Shown: one piece after another, positions 1-6,646 of the stretch
Position numbering within the stretch: position 1 is the first letter of the stretch
Layout: the number at the start of each line of letters is the position of its first letter
Assembly (NCBI GenBank): GCA_002503885.1
Contig: DASQ01000086.1
Location: forward strand, 1 to 21,822
DNA from: Methanoculleus marisnigri
GTDB taxonomy: Archaea; Halobacteriota; Methanomicrobia; Methanomicrobiales; Methanoculleaceae
DNA length: 21,822 nucleotides
Direction: 5' to 3'
Program-made: the position numbers and the translations under genes
The notes under the pieces: generated by a model
Database searches by the model: none
The model's input: the letters and a program-made list of their open reading frames with translations, nothing else
Told to the model about the DNA's origin: nothing

Positions 1-259
1 GCCCTATGGGAGGAAGCGGCGGATCAAGCGAGGACTGTACCGGAGTGCTCTGGGCACCCTGATCAACGCCGATGTCAACGGCGCTCTGAACCATTTACGA
101 AAGGTAGCCGGTGATTCCGTGGTTCCACGGATAATCGGTAGGGGCCGCGTCAACCGGCCCGTGCGAATAAGGACGTCTTTTGAACCGTCAACCTTCGCAC
201 CGATTAAATTGCAGCCCTGTGCCCCGCAAGGGGCCCCCGCTGCAAGCCCCCGGTTTTAA
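1..259 (+). CDS. tnpB: TnpB-type IS200/IS605 element protein, C-terminal fragment (5' part outside window)
   Basis: Reading from base 2, an open frame runs off the left edge and stops at TAA 257-259. It contains GLYRSALGTLINADVNGALN, which matches the last RuvC-like motif of TnpB (the Asp in ADVNGA is catalytic), followed by RGRVNRPVRIR, a typical tail of archaeal TnpB proteins. TnpB is the RNA-guided nuclease carried by IS200/IS605 and IS1341-type elements and is the ancestor of Cas12. The zinc-finger region and earlier RuvC motifs lie outside the window, so it cannot be judged whether the gene is intact. The last codons overlap the right-end hairpin of the element, as is usual when the 3' end of the gene also encodes the guide RNA scaffold. 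Family assignment is firm; activity is unknown. Confidence 0.85.
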   Translation, partial: PYGRKRRIKRGLYRSALGTLINADVNGALNHLRKVAGDSVVPRIIGRGRVNRPVRIRTSFEPSTFAPIKLQPCAPQGAPAASPRF

Positions 260-266
260 CCGGGGG
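247..266 (+). repeat. Right-end hairpin of the IS605/IS1341-type element
   Basis: CCCCCGG (247-253) pairs with CCGGGGG (260-266) around a TTTTAA loop, and the tnpB stop codon lies inside the loop. It is followed by TAGTTGAC. Subterminal hairpins near a TTGAC-like cleavage sequence are characteristic of the right end of IS200/IS605 elements. In TnpB systems this region forms the end of the omega-RNA scaffold, with the guide just downstream. The exact element boundary (about 266-275) cannot be fixed without an empty-site comparison. Confidence 0.7.
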
Positions 267-312
267 TAGTTGACTAATACTCCACAGCCAGAAACGGTAT
301 CAGGATATTTCC

Positions 313-1278
313 ATGAAACCAACGCAGCCAGTCAAACCGAATGCGGATGTAACGGCACTCCTTCTGTCCATGAGCAGGACCGGCTTCCAGGGAAGAAAAC
401 TCGGGGAGTCGCTCGGCGTCTGGACCAGGATGGTCGAAGATCCGGACTGCACGATATTCATGGGGCTGTCGGGGGCGATGATCCCGGGAGGTATGCAGAA
501 CATACTCATCGAACTCGTCAGGCACCGCTACATCGATGTCCTGGTCTCGACGGGTGCAAACATCTTCCATGACACCTGCGAGCACCTCGGTGTCCGGCAC
601 TACCTCGGCCACCACCACGCAGACGATGCGGCACTCTTCGAGAAGGGGATAGACCGCATCTATGACGTCTTCGCGTATGAAGAGGAGTTCCGGAGTATCG
701 ACGCGAAGATATCGCGGTTTGCCGACGAGATCGCACCGTTCCGGGGTTCCTCGCGGGAGTTCATCCGGCTCCTCGGGAACTGGCTTCGTGAGCACAGGCC
801 GGAGGGACAGTCGCTCATCGCCACCTGTGCCGAGTACGGCGTCCCGATCTTCATCCCCGCCCTCGGCGACTCATCCATCGGCATCGGCCTCGTGATGGCG
901 CGCAGGCGCGGGGTCGACGTCGATATCGACCAGCTCGCCGATACCGACGAGATCACGCGTATGGTCGAGGAGTCCAAGAAGACCGGCGTCATCTACATCG
1001 GCGGCGGCGTGCCGAAGAACTTCATCCAGCAGACCCAGGTGATCGCCTCGATCCACGAACAGAACCTCGGCGGACATGCCTACGCCGTCCAGTACACCAC
1101 CGACGCCCCTCACTGGGGCGGGCTTTCGGGGTGCACGTTTGAGGAGGCGATCAGCTGGGGCAAGGAGGCAGTGGAGTCCCCCCGTGTCCAGTGCTTCTGC
1201 GACGCCACGATCGCGCTCCCCATTGTTGCGTCGGGACTTATCGGAAGTGGCGTTCGGCGGGCTCGCCGCTCCCCCTGA
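313..1278 (+). CDS. dys: Deoxyhypusine synthase
   Basis: Transfers the aminobutyl group of spermidine to one lysine of translation factor aIF5A, the first step of hypusine formation, in the cytoplasm with NAD as cofactor. The 321-residue product shows family hallmarks: FMGLSGAMIPGG (49-60), STGANIFHD (79-87), the NAD-binding region around GDSSIG (185-190), and GGGVPKNF (230-237), whose Lys235 corresponds to the catalytic lysine. HWGGLSGCTFEEAISWGK (267-284) is the conserved C-terminal block. The ATG at 313 is preceded only by a weak AGGAT. The C-terminus ends in a basic tail (RRARRSP) that I do not recognise as conserved. The gene stands alone between the insertion element and tRNA-Ser. Length is usual for archaeal DHS. 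Confidence 0.93.
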   Translation: MKPTQPVKPNADVTALLLSMSRTGFQGRKLGESLGVWTRMVEDPDCTIFMGLSGAMIPGGMQNILIELVRHRYIDVLVSTGANIFHDTCEHLGVRHYLGHHHADDAALFEKGIDRIYDVFAYEEEFRSIDAKISRFADEIAPFRGSSREFIRLLGNWLREHRPEGQSLIATCAEYGVPIFIPALGDSSIGIGLVMARRRGVDVDIDQLADTDEITRMVEESKKTGVIYIGGGVPKNFIQQTQVIASIHEQNLGGHAYAVQYTTDAPHWGGLSGCTFEEAISWGKEAVESPRVQCFCDATIALPIVASGLIGSGVRRARRSP

Positions 1279-1285
1279 AAGCACC

Positions 1286-1297
1286 ACAAATATTATC
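1286..1297 (+). promoter_or_regulatory. Possible TATA box upstream of tRNA-Ser and the ribosomal operon
   Basis: ACAAATATTATC is the only clearly AT-rich, TATA-like stretch in the gap between dys and tRNA-Ser. A start about 25 bases downstream would give a leader of some 75 bases carrying the 1350-1367 hairpin. Position and composition fit an archaeal promoter; no transcript data are available. Confidence 0.35.
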
Positions 1298-1349
1298 AAG
1301 GTATCATGCCAAAATGAATAGGCACGAGTCATAGAATGCTGTGTCTGGA

Positions 1350-1367
1350 GCAACACCCGCGTGTTGC
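1350..1367. other. Perfect 7-bp inverted repeat upstream of tRNA-Ser
   Basis: GCAACAC (1350-1356), loop CCGC, GTGTTGC (1361-1367). It ends 26 bases before the tRNA. No T-run follows, so it is not a classical terminator. It could be a leader hairpin of the pre-tRNA or an operator. Confidence 0.5.
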
Positions 1368-1393
1368 GAGTATCGAAAGATGCGAAGTTCTCT

Positions 1394-1478
1394 GTTGAGG
1401 TAGCCAAGCCTGGTATGGCGCAGGTTTGCTAAACCTGTGTCCCCCTGGGACTCGAGGGTTCAAATCCCTCCCTCAGCG
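1394..1478 (+). tRNA. tRNA-Ser(GCU)
   Basis: An 85-base class II tRNA folds by eye. The acceptor is GTTGAGG (1394-1400) with CCTCAGC (1471-1477), containing one G-U pair. The D stem is GCC/GGC. The anticodon stem CAGGT (1421-1425)/ACCTG (1433-1437) encloses loop TTGCTAA, giving anticodon GCT at 1428-1430. A long variable arm with TCCC/GGGA pairing follows. The T arm is GAGGG-TTCAAAT-CCCTC, and the discriminator is G at 1478. The long variable arm and G73 are serine identity features in archaea. CCA is not encoded. It heads the ribosomal protein operon, 34 bases upstream of rpsM. Confidence 0.95.
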
Positions 1479-1512
1479 CTTTCACCGACAACGTCGATGA
1501 TGAGGCGATCAC

Positions 1513-1962
1513 ATGGATGAAGAAGAGATAAAGTACTTTGTTCGAGTCAGAAACACTGATCTCGACGGCACCAAGGCAGTGCACATCGCACTGACCGGGA
1601 TCAAGGGCATTGGTCCGCACACATCGCGCACCATCACCGCTCTTGCCGGCGTGGATCCACATGCCGTACTCGGCAAGCTGGACGACGGATCCGTCGAGCG
1701 GATCGCAAACGCCGTTGATACGTACACCGAACAGGTGCCCGACTGGATGGTAAACCGCCAAAAGGACATCTACACCGGAGAGGTTCGTCATCTCCTCGGA
1801 CCCGATCTCACGATGATGAACGACGACGATGTCAACCGTATGCGCAAGATGCGCAGCTACCGGGGCATCAGGCACGAGACCGGGCAGAAGGTCCGCGGTC
1901 AGCGCACCAAGTCCACCGGAAGAACCGGCACGACCGTCGGCGTCAAGAGAAAGAAAGAGTAA
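1513..1962 (+). CDS. rpsM: Small-subunit ribosomal protein uS13 (S13)
   Basis: A head protein of the 30S subunit contacting the P-site tRNA and 16S rRNA. The 149-residue product has the helix-two-turns-helix block HIALTGIKGIGPHTSRTI and the basic C-terminal tail RSYRGIRHETGQKVRGQRTK that reaches toward the tRNAs. The N-terminal MDEEEIKYFVRVRNTDLDG form and the length (bacterial S13 is about 120) are archaeal. ATG 1513 follows GAGGCGATC, a near match to the GAGGTGAT ribosome-binding sequence. It is the first protein gene of the operon and is followed after 12 bases by rpsD. Confidence 0.97.
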   Translation: MDEEEIKYFVRVRNTDLDGTKAVHIALTGIKGIGPHTSRTITALAGVDPHAVLGKLDDGSVERIANAVDTYTEQVPDWMVNRQKDIYTGEVRHLLGPDLTMMNDDDVNRMRKMRSYRGIRHETGQKVRGQRTKSTGRTGTTVGVKRKKE

Positions 1963-1974
1963 TGCGGTGATCGA

Positions 1975-2523
1975 ATGGGATACCCAGGGAAAAACCACAA
2001 GCAATACGCGACGCCCAAGCGGCGGTTCGAGAAGACAAGACTTGAGGACGAAAAGCGGCTCATCATCGATTACGGCCTGAGGAACAAGCGTGAACTCTGG
2101 AAGGCCCAGAGCGTGCTGCGGAAATACCGGTCTGCCGCCCGTGAGCTGGTGGCACTGCGGTCGGGTGGCCTCAGCACTGAGGACTACCAGGCGAAGAAGG
2201 ACCAGTTCCTCAACCATCTCTACCGCTACGGCCTCGTCGGCGAGAACGCCGATATCGGCGACGCCCTCGGCCTGAAGGTCGAGCAGCAACTCGATCGCCG
2301 CCTCCAGACGCAGGTCATCCGCAAGGGGCTCGCACGATCCCCCAAGCAGGCCCGCCAGTTCATCGTCCACGGACACATCGCGATCTCCGGTCGCCGCGTG
2401 ACCGTACCGAGCTACCGTGTCGCGAGAGCCCAGGAGCCGGAGATCAGTTACTACGGCCCCTCCCCGTTGACGAACGACGTTCACCCCGAGAGAAGCCGCA
2501 TCGCCCGCACAGGAATGAGGTAA
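1975..2523 (+). CDS. rpsD: Small-subunit ribosomal protein uS4 (S4)
   Basis: A primary 16S rRNA-binding protein of the 30S body. The 182-residue archaeal-type protein begins MGYPGKNHKQYATPKRRFEK. It carries the S4 RNA-binding domain at about 105-152 (RRLQTQVIRKGLARSPKQAR, then QFIVHGHIAISGRRVTVPSY). There is no N-terminal zinc-binding cysteine cluster of the kind found in some bacterial S4 proteins. GGTGAT at 1966-1971 serves as ribosome-binding site. It lies between rpsM and rpsK as in most archaea. Confidence 0.97.
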   Translation: MGYPGKNHKQYATPKRRFEKTRLEDEKRLIIDYGLRNKRELWKAQSVLRKYRSAARELVALRSGGLSTEDYQAKKDQFLNHLYRYGLVGENADIGDALGLKVEQQLDRRLQTQVIRKGLARSPKQARQFIVHGHIAISGRRVTVPSYRVARAQEPEISYYGPSPLTNDVHPERSRIARTGMR

Positions 2524-2527
2524 TATC

Positions 2528-2917
2528 ATGGCAGAAGAGAAATGGGGCATTGCACACATCTTTGCCTCCTTTAACAATACCATCATCACCGTCACCGACC
2601 TCTCCGGAGCGGAGACGGTCACCAAGAGCAGCGGCGGCATGGTCGTGAAGCAGGACAGAAACGAGAGCTCGCCGTATGCAGCCATGCAGATGGCAATCCA
2701 GGTCGCACAGAACGCGCGCGACAAGGGCATCACCGGCGTCCACGTAAAGGTCCGCGCACCCGGACGGGGCAAACAGCGGAGCCCCGGACCCGGCGCTCAG
2801 GCAGCCATCCGCGCCCTTGCCCGTGCAGGGATGAGGATCGGCCGCATCGAAGACGTCACCCCGGTGCCCCACGACAGCATCCGCGGTAAGGGCGGCCGGA
2901 GAGGAAGGAGAGTGTAA
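2528..2917 (+). CDS. rpsK: Small-subunit ribosomal protein uS11 (S11)
   Basis: A 30S platform protein that binds the 3' region of 16S rRNA next to the mRNA exit channel. The 129-residue product shows WGIAHIFASFNNTIITVTDL at the start and the conserved KVRAPGRGKQRSPGPGAQAA region, ending in the basic RGKGGRRGRRV tail. The start lies 4 bases after the rpsD stop, with GAGGTAAT at 2517-2524 as ribosome-binding site. The stop TAA shares its last base with the ATG of the RNA polymerase subunit D gene (TAATG), suggesting translational coupling. Confidence 0.97.
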   Translation: MAEEKWGIAHIFASFNNTIITVTDLSGAETVTKSSGGMVVKQDRNESSPYAAMQMAIQVAQNARDKGITGVHVKVRAPGRGKQRSPGPGAQAAIRALARAGMRIGRIEDVTPVPHDSIRGKGGRRGRRV

Positions 2918-3747
2918 TGGAGATAGCGTTTTCTCGACTGGATGAGAGAGTCGCCAAATTTACCCTGAGCGGCGTTTCCACGTCGTTCGCCAATATGTTT
3001 CGGCGGGCGATGATCAGCGAAGTGCCGACGCTCGCCATCGAAGATGTCCGGATCTACGATAATACAAGCGTCCTCTTCGATGAGATGCTGACGCACCGGC
3101 TGGGGCTCATCCCCCTGCGGACCGACCTGAAACGCTACGCGCGGCGTAGCGAATGCACCTGTGAAGGCGTCGGGTGTCCGGTCTGCACCGCAACATATAC
3201 GCTCTCCGCCGAGGGGCCAAGGACGGTCTACTCAAGCGACCTGATACCCCAGGACCCCGACGCTGCACCGGCAGAAGAGAAGATCCCCATCATCGACCTC
3301 GGGCGAGACCAGAAGATCGTGCTCGAGGCATACGCCATCGTCGGCACCGGAAACGAGCATGCCAAGTGGCAGGCAACAACCGCCTGCGGCTACAAGAACT
3401 ACCCCAAGATCACCATCGGTGAGTTGTGCGACGGATGCGGTATGTGCGTCGACGAATGTCCGCGCAACGTGCTCGAAACAGCACAGGGTAAGGTTCGGGT
3501 CATTGCAGAACGGCAGGAATTTTGTTCCCTCTGCAGGCTCTGCGAGCAGGCATGTGTTGCCGGCGGCATCGGCACCGAGGCGGCCATCCGCATCGGCACT
3601 GACGCGAGCAGCTTCATCTTCGTGGTGGAGGGCGACGGCTCAATGCCCGTCCGGGAGATCATCGAGAGAGCGCTACAGTACATCCAGAAGTCGTCAGACG
3701 ATCTGGTAGACGTGATGAACGAGATAACGGGAGAGGGGACTGAATGA
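2917..3747 (+). CDS. rpoD: DNA-directed RNA polymerase subunit D (Rpo3) with a ferredoxin-like Fe-S domain
   Basis: Rpo3 pairs with Rpo11 to form the assembly platform of archaeal RNA polymerase, equivalent to the bacterial alpha dimer. The 276-residue protein has the alpha-like N-terminal part (FANMFRRAMISEVPTLAIEDV, first 20 residues at 24-43). An inserted cysteine-rich domain carries two complete 4Fe-4S motifs, CDGCGMCVDEC (Cys171, 174, 177, 181) and CSLCRLCEQAC (Cys203, 206, 209, 213). A further group, Cys80, 82, 87 and 90 in CTCEGVGCPVC, could bind a metal. Cluster-bearing Rpo3 proteins with one or two clusters are known in Sulfolobus and Methanosarcina, where they affect subunit assembly. 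Cluster occupancy here is inferred from the motifs. The gene overlaps rpsK by one base and rpl18e by four. Confidence 0.96.
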   Translation: MEIAFSRLDERVAKFTLSGVSTSFANMFRRAMISEVPTLAIEDVRIYDNTSVLFDEMLTHRLGLIPLRTDLKRYARRSECTCEGVGCPVCTATYTLSAEGPRTVYSSDLIPQDPDAAPAEEKIPIIDLGRDQKIVLEAYAIVGTGNEHAKWQATTACGYKNYPKITIGELCDGCGMCVDECPRNVLETAQGKVRVIAERQEFCSLCRLCEQACVAGGIGTEAAIRIGTDASSFIFVVEGDGSMPVREIIERALQYIQKSSDDLVDVMNEITGEGTE

Positions 3748-4112
3748 AGAAGACAACCGAGAATAAATCGAACCCCCGGCTGGTCGCTCTCATTGTGACG
3801 CTGAAAGATGCGTCACGCGTACACGAGGCGAACATCTGGCGCGAGATTGCAAAGAGGCTGGATACACCCCGGAAGAACTACGCAGAGGTGAACCTCAGCA
3901 AGATCGACCGGTACGCGAACGAAGGCGAGACGATCCTGGTGCCGGGCAAAGTGCTCGGCAGCGGCGCGCTCAACCTGCCGGTAAAGATCGCCGCACTGGA
4001 CTTCTCCGAGGCCGCGATGAGCAAGATCACCGGTGCCAACGGGACGTGCATGACTATCGAGGACCTCGTTCGGGATAACCCGAAGGGGAGCAGGGTACGG
4101 ATCCTCAGGTGA
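3744..4112 (+). CDS. rpl18e: Large-subunit ribosomal protein eL18
   Basis: An archaeal/eukaryotic-specific 50S protein. The 122-residue product has the pattern NPRLVALIVTLKDASRVHEA, IWREIAKRLDTPRKNYAEVN, LVPGKVLGSGAL and the C-terminal RDNPKGSRVRILR. Its ATG lies in the ATGA overlap with the rpo3 stop (3744-3747), which implies coupled translation. The last bases include AGGTGAG, which also serves as ribosome-binding site for rplM. Confidence 0.96.
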   Translation: MKKTTENKSNPRLVALIVTLKDASRVHEANIWREIAKRLDTPRKNYAEVNLSKIDRYANEGETILVPGKVLGSGALNLPVKIAALDFSEAAMSKITGANGTCMTIEDLVRDNPKGSRVRILR

Positions 4113-4117
4113 GACGA

Positions 4118-4540
4118 ATGGTTACAGTTATCGACGCAGACGGATTACTGCTCGGAAGAATGGCCAGCCTCGTCGCGCAGCGCGCGCTCGCCGGCGAAGA
4201 GATTGCCCTGGTAAATGTGGAGAAGGCAATCGTCTCCGGAAGCCGGGCACATGTGCTTGCGAACTACACCCACAAGCGCGAGCGGGGATCCCGTGAGGGC
4301 GGCCCGTTCTTCCCGCGCAGGCCTGACCATATCGTCAAGCGCACCATACGGGGCATGCTCCCGTACAAGCGCGAGCGCGGCATGGCTGCATTCAAGCGGA
4401 TCAAGACCTATGTCGGGGTTCCCATGGAACTCGTCGGGATAGAGACCGAAACGCTCGAAGGGGCTCACATCGACCGGCTGAGCAGCCCGAAGTATATAAC
4501 GATCGGGACGATAAGCACCAACCTCGGAGCAAAATATTAA
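4118..4540 (+). CDS. rplM: Large-subunit ribosomal protein uL13 (L13)
   Basis: An early-assembling 23S rRNA-binding protein. From ATG 4118 the product is 140 residues, MVTVIDADGLLLGRMASLVA, with GREEIALVN-like strands, the basic KRERGSREGGPFFPRRPDHI block and IRGMLPYKRERG. The frame is open from an earlier GTG at 4109. ATG 4118 is preferred because AGGTGAG (4107-4113) stands at correct spacing before it, whereas the GTG has no such site and overlaps the rpl18e stop. The protein ends TIGTISTNLGAKY, usual for archaeal L13. Confidence 0.95.
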   Translation: MVTVIDADGLLLGRMASLVAQRALAGEEIALVNVEKAIVSGSRAHVLANYTHKRERGSREGGPFFPRRPDHIVKRTIRGMLPYKRERGMAAFKRIKTYVGVPMELVGIETETLEGAHIDRLSSPKYITIGTISTNLGAKY

Positions 4541-4553
4541 GAGAGGTGATGGA

Positions 4554-4955
4554 ATGACAAAGATCATCAACACAAGCGGCAAGAGAAAGACGGCAATCGC
4601 CCGGGCGACCTTAAAACCCGGCAACGGTCGGGTCCGCATCAACTCCGTGCCCCTGGAGATCTACGGGAACGAGTTGACTCGCATGAAGATCGCCGAGCCG
4701 CTCCTGCTGGCGCCGACCGCACTCGACGGGGTCGATGCAGCGATCGATGTCTCCGGCGGAGGCATCATGGGCCAGGCCGAGGCGATCCGGACGGCACTCG
4801 CGCGCGGCATCGTGGAGTGGCACAACGACCCACGGATAAAGGATGCGTTCCTCGCGTACGACCGGACTCTGCTCGTAAACGACTCACGGCAGAAGGAAAC
4901 CAAGAAGCCGCACGGCCCAGGCGCACGCGCACGGTTCCAGAAGTCCTACCGGTGA
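4554..4955 (+). CDS. rpsI: Small-subunit ribosomal protein uS9 (S9)
   Basis: A 30S head protein whose C-terminal tail reaches the P-site tRNA. The 133-residue product has NTSGKRKTAIARATLKPGNG at the N-terminus, VSGGGIMGQAEAIRTALARG in the middle and the conserved basic tail KKPHGPGARARFQKSYR. A perfect GAGGTGAT at 4542-4549 precedes ATG 4554. It is the usual neighbour of rplM in archaea and bacteria, followed here by rpo10. Confidence 0.97.
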   Translation: MTKIINTSGKRKTAIARATLKPGNGRVRINSVPLEIYGNELTRMKIAEPLLLAPTALDGVDAAIDVSGGGIMGQAEAIRTALARGIVEWHNDPRIKDAFLAYDRTLLVNDSRQKETKKPHGPGARARFQKSYR

Positions 4956-4989
4956 GCAAAAGAGATATAAGGGATGCAGGACCATTATT

Positions 4990-5178
4990 ATGATACCCGT
5001 ACGATGTTTTACATGCGGTAAAGTCATCTCTACAGCCTGGAAGGAGTTCGCGAAGCGGCGAGATGCAGGCGAGGATCCAAAAGGGATCCTCGACGATCTC
5101 GGCCTGGAGCGTTATTGCTGCAGGCGGATGCTGCTGACACACAAGGTAGTAGTGGAGGACCTGAACCCATACCAATGA
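4990..5178 (+). CDS. rpoN: DNA-directed RNA polymerase subunit N (Rpo10)
   Basis: A small zinc-binding subunit (equivalent to eukaryotic RPB10) that joins the Rpo3/Rpo11 platform. The 62-residue product begins MIPVRCFTCGKVISTAWKEF. It has Cys7 and Cys10 in CFTCG and the adjacent Cys44-Cys45 pair in YCCRRMLLTH, the family zinc ligands. It sits 34 bases after rpsI. AGAGATATAAGG (4961-4972) upstream resembles a TATA box but lies too close to the ATG for an ordinary leader. The TGA stop (5176-5178) directly abuts the first base of tRNA-Pro. Confidence 0.97.
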   Translation: MIPVRCFTCGKVISTAWKEFAKRRDAGEDPKGILDDLGLERYCCRRMLLTHKVVVEDLNPYQ

Positions 5179-5252
5179 GGGGTCGTGGGGTAGCCTGGCC
5201 ATCCTATGGCGTTCGGGATGCTGTGACCTGAGTTCAAATCTCAGCGACCCCA
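5179..5252 (+). tRNA. tRNA-Pro(CGG)
   Basis: A 74-base tRNA. The acceptor is GGGGTCG (5179-5185) with CGACCCC (5245-5251) and discriminator A5252. The T arm is CTGAG-TTCAAAT-CTCAG. The anticodon loop TTCGGGA (5212-5218) gives anticodon CGG at 5214-5216. The anticodon stem TGGCG/TGCTG closes with three U-G or G-U pairs and only two Watson-Crick pairs. No CCA is encoded. It starts on the base right after the rpo10 stop codon and is followed by TTTT, an AT palindrome and rpo6. A tRNA-Pro between rpo10 and rpo6 fits the archaeal operon order. Confidence 0.92.
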
Positions 5253-5256
5253 TTTT

Positions 5257-5268
5257 ATCATTAATGAT
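5257..5268. repeat. 12-bp perfect palindrome between tRNA-Pro and rpo6
   Basis: ATCATTAATGAT, preceded by TTTT (5253-5256) right after the tRNA 3' end. It may mark the 3' processing region of the tRNA, or act as a weak promoter element for rpo6. Confidence 0.4.
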
Positions 5269-5282
5269 TTTGAGGCTACACG

Positions 5283-5450
5283 ATGGAATCGTATACCCGA
5301 TATGAACGAGCGCGGATTATAGGGGCTCGTGCTCTGCAGATATCGATGGGTGCACCTGTTCTGGTTAAAACACCAAAGACAGAGCCACTCGAGATCGCGC
5401 TTGAAGAGTACGATCAAGACGTGATCCCTATAACGGTGAAGAGAAAGTAG
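5283..5450 (+). CDS. rpoK: DNA-directed RNA polymerase subunit K (Rpo6), 55 residues
   Basis: Archaeal counterpart of RPB6/omega, which clamps the largest polymerase subunit. ATG 5283 to TAG 5448-5450 encodes MESYTRYERARIIGARALQI and then a segment with SMGAPVLVKTP and LEIALEEYDQ, ending DVIPITVKRK. The TRYE-ARIIGARALQISMGAPV pattern is diagnostic of Rpo6. It is at the short end of the usual archaeal range (about 55-60 residues), so length filters may drop it. GAGGCT (5272-5277) is the ribosome-binding site. It lies between tRNA-Pro and eno, 7 bases before the eno start. Confidence 0.95.
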   Translation: MESYTRYERARIIGARALQISMGAPVLVKTPKTEPLEIALEEYDQDVIPITVKRK

Positions 5451-5457
5451 TGATTTA

Positions 5458-6645
5458 ATGACGACCATCGAACAGATCATCTTAAGAACGATCCTTGATA
5501 GCCGCGGGAATGAGACCGTCGAGGCTGAAATCCACACAGATTGCGGCTTTGGGCGGGCTGCGGCACCGAGCGGAGCAAGCACCGGGACCTATGAGGCCAG
5601 AGTGCGGCCACCGCGCGAAGCTGTCGAGGATGCACAGAAGAACCTGATTCCATCGCTCATCGGTGAGGACACTCGCGATCAGATCACATTCGATGCATTG
5701 CTCAGAGAGCACGACGGGACACCCGACTTCAGTTCAATCGGTGCAAACGTCGCTGTAGCACTCTCGCTTGCGTGCGCAAAGGCGGCTGCATCGTCTCTCG
5801 ACCTTGAACTCTTCCGGTACCTGGGCGGTGCATTTGCCGGCGAGACGCCCCTGCCTCTCGGCAACATCATCGGCGGAGGCGCGCATGCCCCGAACGCCAC
5901 ATCCATCCAGGAGTTCCTGGTGGTTCCCACCGGGGCTTCCGGCGCAACAGAGGGCGTCTTCGTGAACGCTGCCGTCCATGGGGCAGTGAAGAAGATCCTG
6001 CAGAAGCAGGGCAGACTCTCCGGTAAAGGGGATGAAGGTGCCTGGGCACCCGCAATAACCGACACCGAAGCATTCGAGATCATCGGCGAAGCAATCGCCA
6101 CCGTCACTGATGAGATGAACGTCGAGGTCCGGATGGGCATCGACGTGGCGGCAAGCGAACTCTGGGACGGCAAGCAGTATCGCTACAAGGATGCCGCACG
6201 GACCCGGGAAGACCAGGTAGCCTACATGGCGGATCTGGTCGACCACTACAACCTCATCTACATCGAGGATCCCCTCTTCGAGGAAGACTTCGATGCGTTC
6301 GCCGACCTGACCGAACAGGTCGGGGACCGCTGCCTCGTCTGCGGAGACGACCTCTTCGTCACGAATGTCGAACGTATCACGAAGGGCATCGAGACGAACG
6401 CGGCAAACTGCGTGCTGATCAAACCCAACCAGATCGGAACGCTCACCGATACCTTCGAGGCGATACACCTCGCGAGGGAGAACGGCATGGAAACCGTCAT
6501 GAGCCACCGTTCCGGAGAGACCACCGACGCGACGATCGCGCACCTTGCGACCGCGTTCGAGTGCATCTTCCTCAAGACTGGCGTGGTCGGCGGGGAACGG
6601 ATAGCCAAACTCAACGAACTGATTCGCATAGAGGAGCTGATCTAA
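5458..6645 (+). CDS. eno: Enolase (phosphopyruvate hydratase)
   Basis: Interconverts 2-phosphoglycerate and phosphoenolpyruvate; in a methanogen it mainly serves gluconeogenesis. The 395-residue product keeps the catalytic set: GGGAH (His143), QEF (Glu152), GDEG (Glu193), the Mg ligands Asp229, Glu270 (YIEDP) and Asp297 (GDDLF), Lys322 (LIKPNQIG), the SHRSGE block (349-354) and Lys373 (KTG). It is roughly 30 residues shorter than common enolases. The helix after SGASTG that normally reads REALELRDG is replaced by TYEARVRPPREAVEDA. Its place between rpo6 and rpsB is conserved in many euryarchaea. Start ATG 5458 follows TAGTGAT, a weak ribosome-binding site. Confidence 0.95.
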   Translation: MTTIEQIILRTILDSRGNETVEAEIHTDCGFGRAAAPSGASTGTYEARVRPPREAVEDAQKNLIPSLIGEDTRDQITFDALLREHDGTPDFSSIGANVAVALSLACAKAAASSLDLELFRYLGGAFAGETPLPLGNIIGGGAHAPNATSIQEFLVVPTGASGATEGVFVNAAVHGAVKKILQKQGRLSGKGDEGAWAPAITDTEAFEIIGEAIATVTDEMNVEVRMGIDVAASELWDGKQYRYKDAARTREDQVAYMADLVDHYNLIYIEDPLFEEDFDAFADLTEQVGDRCLVCGDDLFVTNVERITKGIETNAANCVLIKPNQIGTLTDTFEAIHLARENGMETVMSHRSGETTDATIAHLATAFECIFLKTGVVGGERIAKLNELIRIEELI

Positions 6646-6646
6646 C

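Noticed and set aside
1429..2772. A 447-codon minus-strand open frame across rpsM-rpsD-rpsK
   Set aside because: It lies opposite three unmistakable ribosomal protein genes and has no family features; it is an effect of GC-rich codon use.
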